DNA of 40,578 nt from DASSWG01 sp041689995 (GTDB taxonomy: Bacteria; Bacteroidota; Bacteroidia; Flavobacteriales; Flavobacteriaceae), in assembly GCA_041689995.1 (NCBI GenBank), contig JBDNFD010000124.1, positions 1-40,578 of the forward strand, in the 5' to 3' direction. How positions within the stretch are numbered: position 1 is the stretch's first letter; each line of letters begins with the position of its first letter. The translations under genes and the position numbers were made by a program. The notes under the pieces are model-generated. The model was not told where the DNA came from, made no database searches, and saw only the letters and a program-made list of their open reading frames with translations. Shown piece after piece: positions 35,217 to 40,578 of this stretch.

Positions 35217-35301
35217 GGAGAAATGGCAGAGTGGTCGATTGCGGCAGTCTTGAAAACTGTTGAGGGTCACACCTCCGGGGGTTCGAATCCCTCTTTCTCC
35301 G
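35217..35301 (+). tRNA. tRNA-Ser (anticodon UGA)
   Basis: Acceptor stem GGAGAAA (35217-35223) pairs with TTTCTCC (35294-35300), with a G discriminator. The anticodon loop CTTGAAAA within CAGTCTTGAAAACTG gives anticodon TGA. A long variable arm (GAGGGTCACACCTC) marks a class II serine tRNA. The T-arm GGGGGTTCGAATCCCT is clear. CCA is not encoded. Confidence 0.96.
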
Positions 35302-35304
35302 CTT

Positions 35305-35338
35305 AAAGCCCCGAAAACCCAATGTTTACGGGGCTTTT
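35305..35338 (+). terminator. Terminator after tRNA-Ser
   Basis: AAAGCCCCG (35305-35313) and CGGGGCTTT (35329-35337) form a 9-bp stem, extended by AAAC/GTTT, followed by a short T-run. It ends the tRNA transcript and marks the edge of the core region. Confidence 0.8.
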
Positions 35339-35507
35339 CATTTTCGAGGGCATAATTAGGGTCATATTAATTCATATAAAAATTATTTTGCTTGAATTTT
35401 TTAAACCGATATATGTGGCCTCGCCGTCTCCTTTGTAAAAATATAATTCTGAATCGCCCATCTGTTTTTTTTCCTTTGTTTTTTCTAATCTAAACATTTT
35501 ATTTAGA

Positions 35508-35590
35508 GCGTTGGCAAGACATACTCTTTTGCAATTTTGGCTTGAGCGGTGGCTGTAGCGATTGCAAATGTGTATGGCTTATGCGGTGGC
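35508..35590 (-). repeat. Structured repeat R1
   Basis: An ~83-nt element related to R2 at 37053-37142. Read on the minus strand both begin with GCCA-containing units and end in CCAACGC. Its arms ATACACATTTGCAAT (35561-35575) and ATTGCAAAAGAGTAT (35521-35535) pair over 12 of 15 positions around a 25-nt loop. Bases that differ from R2 in one arm are often matched by a change in the other. Confidence 0.75.
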
Positions 35591-35698
35591 TATTTTATTT
35601 ACTCTTTCTTGTAATTCCGATATTCTGTCTGTTAATTTTTCAAATGTTAAATATTTTCCCTTAGTACATGACAAAAAATAAAAACTCAAAAAAAGCAA
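35579..35698 (-). CDS. Short lipoprotein-like frame, probably a remnant
   Basis: A 39-residue frame from TTG at 35698 with a hydrophobic start and FLSC (possible lipobox), then FEKLTDRISELQERVNKI, a coiled-coil-like tail that stops inside repeat R1. No ATG is available and the 5' side meets the transposase region, so it may be the 3' end of a gene cut by the insertion. Confidence 0.25.
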   Translation of the reverse strand: MLFLSFYFLSCTKGKYLTFEKLTDRISELQERVNKIATA

Positions 35699-35774
35699 GG
35701 AATTATATGTTAAAAAATTAGAATAAGACATTGATTTTCAGTAAATTAGAAGAATAATCTGACTCATTTTTCTA

Positions 35775-36212
35775 ATGGAGAAAACCAATGCCTGCCTCAA
35801 AAATACGGAATTAACTTCAATCCTAAATACCCATTTCAAAGGAAAAATCAATTTGGCCAGGGTCAAGCTCATTTCCTATTTCATCATTGCCCTTTGCAAG
35901 GTACAGACGGTGAATTTTGAAAAGCTTGCCAATGCCTTCGATGCCGGTCCCAAGAAAGAATCCTCCTTGCGACGGGTACAACGCTTCATTTCGGGATATT
36001 CCCTGGCACCCGATCTCATCGCACAGCTTGTTTTCAGCCTGTTGCCCCAAAAGGACAAACTGATTTTGAGCATCGACCGCACCAATTGGAAATTTGGCCA
36101 AGTGGACATCAATATTTTCATGCTCGGGGTGGTACATCAAGGTGTGGCTTTCCCCTTGTTGTTCACTATGCTTCCAAAGCGGGGCAATTCCAATAGCCAA
36201 TCATCGGCGTGA
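35775..36212 (+). pseudogene. Truncated IS4-type transposase
   Basis: The N-terminal 140 residues of a Bacteroidota IS4-family transposase. KINLARVKLISYFIIALCKVQ and SLRRVQRFISGYSL are typical, and the first catalytic aspartate is D101 in LSIDRTNWKFG. The frame loses family identity after KRGNSN (about 36196) and ends with unrelated residues, so the other DDE residues are missing and the enzyme cannot be active. The break lies in the tail of the lipoprotein gene on the other strand, so a deletion or recombination joined the two. Confidence 0.85.
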
Positions 36213-36832
36213 TACTGCATACGTAATCTTAAATTACTTGGCATTCCGTTGTTTGTTTGAAAATAACAATAGATTCCATTTTGATTGGTGTAGGTAGGTG
36301 CGGATTTTGGTTTCTGCCAAACTAAAGCATTTGGGTCAAATTCATCCTTTTTGCTATTAAAAAACTTTTCTAATTCTTTGATTTTTGCACTATCTATTTG
36401 AACTGTATTTTTAAAAGTCTCTATTTCTTTCTCTTTGTTATTGTCGACAGTTTCTTTTAGAGAATTTTTCATTTCAAAAATTCTGTTTCGGACATCATTT
36501 TTCAGAGAGTCAATTCCGTCAAAGTTTATTAATAGTGCAATGTTATTTCCTTGTTCGTCAATTAACTTGAAATCGGTTGGTTTTGTTGACGAAGAGCCAA
36601 GAGCTTCTTGCATATCTTGAGCAACTTTTTCTGAAATACAGAATTTTTGATAAGCTTCTAAATAGGCAATAGAATCATTTTTAGCTTTTATGACGACAGC
36701 ATCTTTTTCATCCTGTTCAATTCCGCCAAATATTGATTCCTTCAGTCCTAATTCGACATATTCATAATTTTTGGACTGTTCGCAAGCGGAAATAATTATT
36801 GTAAGTAAAACTAAAAGTAGAAGTTTTTTCAT
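36137..36832 (-). CDS. Lipoprotein, C-terminus replaced by IS sequence
   Basis: A 231-residue predicted lipoprotein with signal peptide and lipobox ISAC (C17). A coiled-coil-like charged region follows (KNSLKETVDNNKEKEIETF). Toward the end it has the segment YCYFQTNNGMPSNLRLRMQY, then HADDWL. The final 17 or so residues (from about 36196 down) are antisense to the transposase fragment, so the native tail has been lost. The family is not known to me. It starts next to the long inverted repeat at 36858-36991. Confidence 0.65.
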   Translation of the reverse strand: MKKLLLLVLLTIIISACEQSKNYEYVELGLKESIFGGIEQDEKDAVVIKAKNDSIAYLEAYQKFCISEKVAQDMQEALGSSSTKPTDFKLIDEQGNNIALLINFDGIDSLKNDVRNRIFEMKNSLKETVDNNKEKEIETFKNTVQIDSAKIKELEKFFNSKKDEFDPNALVWQKPKSAPTYTNQNGIYCYFQTNNGMPSNLRLRMQYHADDWLLELPRFGSIVNNKGKATP

Positions 36833-36857
36833 TGTGTACTGGTTTTTTTTTTAGCTT

Positions 36858-36991
36858 GTTGCCAACGGTCGAGGCTATGAAAAGTTGCCGATTGCGGGCG
36901 ATTTCCTGTCAAATTACACAAAAGTTGAAGCGGGCTGCAACCCTTGAATAACCTACTATCTCGGCAATTTTTTATAGCCTTTGTTGGCAAC
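36858..36991. repeat. Long imperfect inverted repeat
   Basis: The left arm (36858-36891) starts GTTGCCAAC and ends TTGCCGA; the right arm (36961-36991) is its reverse complement apart from a 3-nt bulge and two mismatches. Shared blocks are GTTGCCAAC, GGCTAT, AAAA and TTGCCGA. The loop is 69 nt. The single strand would fold into a hairpin of about 30 bp with extrahelical bases, resembling integron attC architecture, though the terminal bases do not fit the canonical GTTRRRY box and no integrase is present in the window. Confidence 0.85.
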
Positions 36992-37052
36992 TGGTGTTCT
37001 TTGTTCTTTGTCATTTTTTCTATCAATTTGCTACTTTGTTTCGGTCTGCCGT

Positions 37053-37142
37053 GCGTTGGGACAGACACACTCTTTGACAAGCTTTGGCTTTAGCGTTGGC
37101 TTGTGTGGGGCTTGGCAATGTGTGTGGCTGTAAAGCGTTGGC
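37053..37142 (-). repeat. Structured repeat R2
   Basis: A ~90-nt copy of R1. Its arms ACACACATTGCCAAGC (37110-37125) and GCTTGTCAAAGAGTGTGT (37065-37082) pair with a small asymmetry. It lies just downstream of the small Pro/Lys-rich gene, at the same place relative to a 3' gene end as R1. Read on the minus strand it has GCCA units at short spacing. Confidence 0.75.
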
Positions 37143-37154
37143 ATTGTGTCATTT

Positions 37155-37295
37155 CTACTTTTTCGGTGGAGTCCTTCTGTGTGGTTCAACCGGAACTGTC
37201 TTTGGTCCTGGCTTTGGAGCATCAGGATTTTTTCTTGGTGTCGGTGATGGTGTTGACCTTTTGTGAGGTTTAACTGGAACTGTTTTGGTAGCCAT
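37155..37295 (-). CDS. 46-residue Pro/Lys-rich small protein
   Basis: A 46-residue frame, MATKTVPVKPHKRSTPSPTP and on, with ATG at 37295 and TAG at 37155. It has an internal repeat: KTVPVKPHKRST near the start and KTVPVEPHRRTP near the end. The protein is basic, proline-rich and probably disordered. It starts 4 nt after the stop of the membrane protein, so it is the last gene of the operon. Function unknown; it could be a small effector, inhibitor or nucleic acid-binding peptide. Confidence 0.65.
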   Translation of the reverse strand: MATKTVPVKPHKRSTPSPTPRKNPDAPKPGPKTVPVEPHRRTPPKK

Positions 37296-37299
37296 AATT

Positions 37300-38166
37300 T
37301 TAAATTTTAGATTGTTTACTGATACTTTGAATATAATGTTTTAGGTCAGTGTCGTCATAAAAAACTTTTTTCTCGAAGTTCTTTTTAATTCTTAATAACT
37401 TGTTAAGGTTAATGTTTGCAATTCTTAAAATCAACTTCTTTACTTCCTTAACCTTATCTTTCTTAATTGTCATAAAGTCAAGATGAATGAAATAGCTTTC
37501 GTAAGTGCTGTATAGTGCCAAGAAATATACAAATGGTATAAATAAAATTGTAATTGTGCTTGGCAACAGAAATGCAACAAGGTTTTGAAAAGTCAACACA
37601 GTATCAAAGTTTACTATTGTCTTATAGAGTGAATAAAAGAATATGGAAAGACCTGCTATTGCTATAACATTTTGCAAAAACTTTGAAACAACTTTATGCT
37701 TCTCGTCCAACTCGGCAACTACTTGTGTTAATGCTAAAAATACCAATATTGGCAAAATAATTATTTCGGCAAACAGGCTGAAGCTATAAAGGTTAACTAC
37801 AATTTCGAGAACAATTGTCCATTTGATTGCTGAAAGGAAAATGCCTTTAAAATATGCGTTGCTCTTAGCATCATTGATTTTGAAAACCAAGATTAAGCCG
37901 ACTGTAAAAAGCCAAAACAAAACATCTTTCAGATTTGAATTTTGCCATACATCAAGGTTTTGAAATAGAAGAATTATCACGAATAAGTAAGCTCCGATTA
38001 GAGAAAAAATAATCAGAAATATTCGCTTTGTTAGGATTTGAATTATCGGAACAAGCGATTTTCTCATTTTAGAAACCAACACAGTAAATACAATAACAAC
38101 AACCCAAAGAAGTAAGGCTATTTCCCTGTTGTTGAATATCGCTTGTATGTCAGTCCAAATATTCAT
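37300..38166 (-). CDS. Multi-pass membrane protein, unknown function
   Basis: A 288-residue protein with about seven hydrophobic segments (roughly 16-34, 48-69, 80-97, 108-128, 130-146, 165-182, 195-220) and a basic cytoplasmic tail (KKDKVKEVKKLI, RIKKNFEKKVF). The N-terminus with FNNREIALLLWVVVI resembles a membrane-protein type found scattered through accessory regions; I know no assigned function. It starts 3 nt after the stop of the HELLH gene. Confidence 0.75.
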   Translation of the reverse strand: MNIWTDIQAIFNNREIALLLWVVVIVFTVLVSKMRKSLVPIIQILTKRIFLIIFSLIGAYLFVIILLFQNLDVWQNSNLKDVLFWLFTVGLILVFKINDAKSNAYFKGIFLSAIKWTIVLEIVVNLYSFSLFAEIIILPILVFLALTQVVAELDEKHKVVSKFLQNVIAIAGLSIFFYSLYKTIVNFDTVLTFQNLVAFLLPSTITILFIPFVYFLALYSTYESYFIHLDFMTIKKDKVKEVKKLILRIANINLNKLLRIKKNFEKKVFYDDTDLKHYIQSISKQSKI

Positions 38167-38169
38167 CTA

Positions 38170-38865
38170 TTAAATAGATTTACCATTTGCCCAAGTCGTT
38201 AACCCATCAATAAAGCTATCGGTTAATTCTAAATCAGAGTTATAAATCGGGTCAATGTTTTCAATATCAAAAACTTCCCACTTCTCCCAAAAATAACAAA
38301 CTATATTATACAATGCCAAATCTTTATTCTTTAAACATATGTGATGTTCTGTATAGTCATTTTCCTTTATGTGGTCAGCAAGAATTGAAAATAGGTAACC
38401 AATAAATAGATTAATGGATTGAGAATTGTAGAAACCTAAAAACTTCAGCTTGATTTTTTTTATGTCGGAAACTGATGTTTTGAGTTCAAGACCATTTTTG
38501 AGAAACTCCTTTGGACTATAGCCCATATCTAAATACTTTGGATACATTTTGTAATGGTCGCAACAATTACCAATGTAATCGCAAAGAAATTTGTTCAAAA
38601 ACTTGCTAAGTTTCTTATCGCTTTGAGTGCATAAGAAAATATGATTCCCGATGCTGTAATTAAATCTGTTAAGCCGAATATGTAAGAGTTCGTGAGCAAT
38701 TGATTCAGTATTTACAATTTTTGGATTATAATATATTATTGCAGTTTTACTCTTTTGAAACACTTCACAGTAATCAATATTCTTTGTTTCAAAAGATATT
38801 GCGAAAACATTTCGCAAATCTTCTAATAACTCCAATGTTGCCGTATCCAAATTTTCTGGTGTCAT
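38170..38865 (-). CDS. HELLH metalloprotease-like protein
   Basis: A 231-residue soluble protein with a zincin motif AHELLHIRL (H58, E59, H62). Cysteines and histidines further on (CDYIGNCCDHYK) may supply a third ligand. The overall size and motif context suggest an ImmA/IrrE-like or other small zinc peptidase, but no family was recognised with confidence. ATG is directly next to the stop of the upstream methylase, so translation is coupled. It may be a protease effector or regulator of the operon. Confidence 0.7.
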   Translation of the reverse strand: MTPENLDTATLELLEDLRNVFAISFETKNIDYCEVFQKSKTAIIYYNPKIVNTESIAHELLHIRLNRFNYSIGNHIFLCTQSDKKLSKFLNKFLCDYIGNCCDHYKMYPKYLDMGYSPKEFLKNGLELKTSVSDIKKIKLKFLGFYNSQSINLFIGYLFSILADHIKENDYTEHHICLKNKDLALYNIVCYFWEKWEVFDIENIDPIYNSDLELTDSFIDGLTTWANGKSI

Positions 38866-40578
38866 CTAAATCTCAATTTTATCAATTTCCTTCATCAATT
38901 TGTCCGTTTCTGAAAGTGCTACAATTATTTTTTGATAGTGTAAAATATCATCAAATTCTAAAGTTCTTTCCTTACGGTCTTTTAGCCATTTTTGAGCAGG
39001 TTGGTAGCCACCAATATAAAATTCCCAAGCAGCTAAAGGAACATTGTCAAAATATTGCTCATCATTTATCCAAACTTTACCTTTTGTTTCATCAATTTGT
39101 TCGTAACCAATATTTGTTTTAGTCAGCTTTCGAGTTACTTTGTTATCTCCATCTTTAGGATACGTTGTAATGTAATCTTCAACTTTTGGAGATTCTAATA
39201 AATGTATTTGGCGAATTTCGCCGCCTAATTTTACCAATTGCCAAAAGGTATTTTTGTCTTTTGGATATGGTACTTTTGGGAAATCTATTTTCAGAAATTC
39301 TTTGTATTTTTCTCGATAATTTGGAGAATGTAAAACGGCATAGATGTAATCTAAAATATCAATAGGTGCAAAAGTATTTTCTGTTGGTTCTTTCTCATTT
39401 GTAAATGTTAATCCTAATGTTGTAGCAATTGTATTTACAATTGCTTGATTAAGATTAGGTTTTCTTTCCTCTGTTTCTGCAATGCTTTGTTGCCCGTTAT
39501 TTTCGGGGTAAATATAAAGAGGGAAAAAATTACCCGAACCAAACCTGCCAGCAGTTCCTGTTAAATTTGATTCAATTACATTTTTTGAAATAAAGGAATA
39601 TCTCCAATCTGAAACACACTGTCTTGGTACAATTAGACATATATTTTCTTTATTTACAATATGTTTAGAAACATTAATTCGTAATCTGTCAACAATGTTT
39701 TTATCAAAGTAAATGTATTGTGTGTCAAAAGGACGGTAATCTATTTTTATTACCTTTTCAACTTCAAAACTACTATTCCTTTGGTTTTTTAATGTCCATT
39801 CTGAATTCTCTTTAAGTGTATATTTTTCTTTAAGCGTTTCGTCTTCAATGGTCAAATCATAAAAATCCATTATCCTTTTTTCTAAATGAATTTTTGAAGA
39901 ATCAATACTTAAAGCATCTCTATGAGTTTGTATCCCTAAAGAATTAACCTTAAATAAATCAGTTACAGAAATACCTAAATCATATCCTTTTTTAGAACTT
40001 AAATCCTTTTTTACAAAAAAGTAATCTGGGGAAACATTTTGCAATTCGTCAAAAACAATTGTATTTAAATTATTAGTCAATAATACATCATATTTCACAT
40101 CTCTTTTGCCATATAAATCGTGATGAAAAACTCTGCCTAATTCACTTTTCTTTTTCTTTCCTGTCTTTACAAAAATAGTGATAGCAACTCCTTGCATTAT
40201 GTCAAACACATTTTGGTCAGGAGAACCATCAGCGCAAACCTCTTTCTTCTTACTATTACCGTGTAAATCAATTGTATAAATCTTATCGTATGTCTTGAGT
40301 AAATTCCACCGCATTCCTCTAAAAGTAGGGTTGTCTAAAAATCCGTGAGGGTTAATAAAAGCCAAAACACCACTTCCGTTCTTCTCAATAAAATGCTGTC
40401 CGTAACGCAAAAACTTCACATAATCATCATTGATGAATTTTGAGTTTTGTTCTTTTAACTTTTCTTTACCTCCTGGCTCTTTTTTGTAGTCTTGCATTAA
40501 ATCCATAATCCAATCCCCTTTATTAGCACTTTCGCCACTGTAAGGCGGATTCCCCATAATACACATTACAGGAGTATC
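38866..40578 (-). CDS. Type ISP-like restriction-modification enzyme, 5' end cut by window edge
   Basis: The C-terminal part (about 570 residues) of a DNA methyltransferase-containing restriction enzyme. The adenine methylase catalytic motif IMGNPPYSGES lies at the window edge (the frame remains open to 40578, so the ATG at 40566 is not the start). A methylase remainder follows (FINPHGFLDNPTFRGMRWNL), then a target-recognition-type region and a C-terminal segment with DILDYIYAVLHSPNYREKYK and AAWEFYIGGYQPAQKWLKDR typical of type ISP enzymes. Nuclease and helicase domains would be upstream of the window. Alternative: a type IIG enzyme. The gene is strongly A+T-rich. Confidence 0.8.
   Translation of the reverse strand, partial: DTPVMCIMGNPPYSGESANKGDWIMDLMQDYKKEPGGKEKLKEQNSKFINDDYVKFLRYGQHFIEKNGSGVLAFINPHGFLDNPTFRGMRWNLLKTYDKIYTIDLHGNSKKKEVCADGSPDQNVFDIMQGVAITIFVKTGKKKKSELGRVFHHDLYGKRDVKYDVLLTNNLNTIVFDELQNVSPDYFFVKKDLSSKKGYDLGISVTDLFKVNSLGIQTHRDALSIDSSKIHLEKRIMDFYDLTIEDETLKEKYTLKENSEWTLKNQRNSSFEVEKVIKIDYRPFDTQYIYFDKNIVDRLRINVSKHIVNKENICLIVPRQCVSDWRYSFISKNVIESNLTGTAGRFGSGNFFPLYIYPENNGQQSIAETEERKPNLNQAIVNTIATTLGLTFTNEKEPTENTFAPIDILDYIYAVLHSPNYREKYKEFLKIDFPKVPYPKDKNTFWQLVKLGGEIRQIHLLESPKVEDYITTYPKDGDNKVTRKLTKTNIGYEQIDETKGKVWINDEQYFDNVPLAAWEFYIGGYQPAQKWLKDRKERTLEFDDILHYQKIIVALSETDKLMKEIDKIEI

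Larger units (their letters stand above)
35339..35774. other. Intergenic junction of the accessory region
   Basis: About 435 nt between the tRNA terminator and the transposase fragment. It contains repeat R1 (35508-35590) and a short lipoprotein-like frame on the minus strand; the left part is A+T-rich with no recognisable gene. Confidence 0.5.

Noticed and set aside
35005..35322. Minus-strand frame of 105 residues across the tRNA
   Set aside because: It is antisense to tRNA-Ser and its promoter, with no recognisable domain.
36858..36991. Rho-independent terminator
   Set aside because: The loop is about 69 nt and no T-run follows, so it does not fit a terminator.
36858..36991. Canonical integron attC site
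   Set aside because: The terminal boxes do not match GTTRRRY/RYYYAAC and no IntI is present; only the general architecture is similar.
35508..37142. CRISPR array
   Set aside because: Repeats R1 and R2 are single copies about 1.5 kb apart with no regular spacers and no cas genes.
37031..37222. Minus-strand frame of 63 residues over repeat R2
   Set aside because: It runs through the structured repeat and across the real 46-residue gene in another frame.
38700..39122. Plus-strand frame of 140 residues
   Set aside because: It is antisense to the HELLH gene and the R-M gene and shows no protein features.

Overview
The window looks like a chromosome segment of a Bacteroidota bacterium, most likely a marine-type Flavobacteriaceae. 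Supporting signs are the A+T-rich DNA, the Bacteroidota-type promoter boxes (TTG, about 19 nt, then TAnnTTTG) upstream of many genes, the rpmB-rpmG-DUF4295-ftsY block, the DUF6952 and GIN-domain proteins, and a menaquinone pathway order (hotdog thioesterase, isochorismate synthase, menD) usual in this family. I named no species.

Positions 1-35,340 are mostly core chromosome. In order: a thiol redox cluster (peroxiredoxin, thioredoxin, DUF6952); an LpxD-type acyltransferase; a membrane/envelope operon with translationally coupled starts (DUF4870, PadR regulator, PspC protein, GIN lipoprotein); prmC divergent from ribD-HAD-yigZ; a two-domain peptidyl-prolyl isomerase and recQ on the minus strand; the envelope genes kdsD-tatC-lptB; a 2-oxoacid dehydrogenase E2; an exonuclease, an FAH hydrolase, an Hpt protein and cinA; ribosomal proteins and ftsY; dodecin; an M3 peptidase; sucC; the men genes; a 59-copy 7-bp tandem array; cvfB; an orphan HigA antitoxin; an M28 peptidase; and tRNA-Ser(UGA).

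Positions 35,340-40,578, directly downstream of the tRNA, are accessory. They hold a truncated IS4-type transposase fused into the 3' end of a truncated lipoprotein gene, three structured repeats (two related ~85-90 nt elements and one long imperfect inverted repeat), and a tightly packed minus-strand operon: a type ISP-like restriction-modification enzyme cut by the window edge, a HELLH metalloprotease-like protein, a multi-pass membrane protein and a 46-residue proline/lysine-rich peptide. This operon and its structured repeats are the best candidate for an undescribed system, probably an anti-phage or selfish module carried in a cassette-like setting.

Links between genes: the Prx/Trx pair handles peroxide; lpxD, kdsD and lptB serve LPS synthesis and export; the men genes supply the respiratory quinone; sucC and E2 belong to central carbon metabolism. 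Several starts were reset because a promoter lies inside the longest reading frame or because homologues start later.
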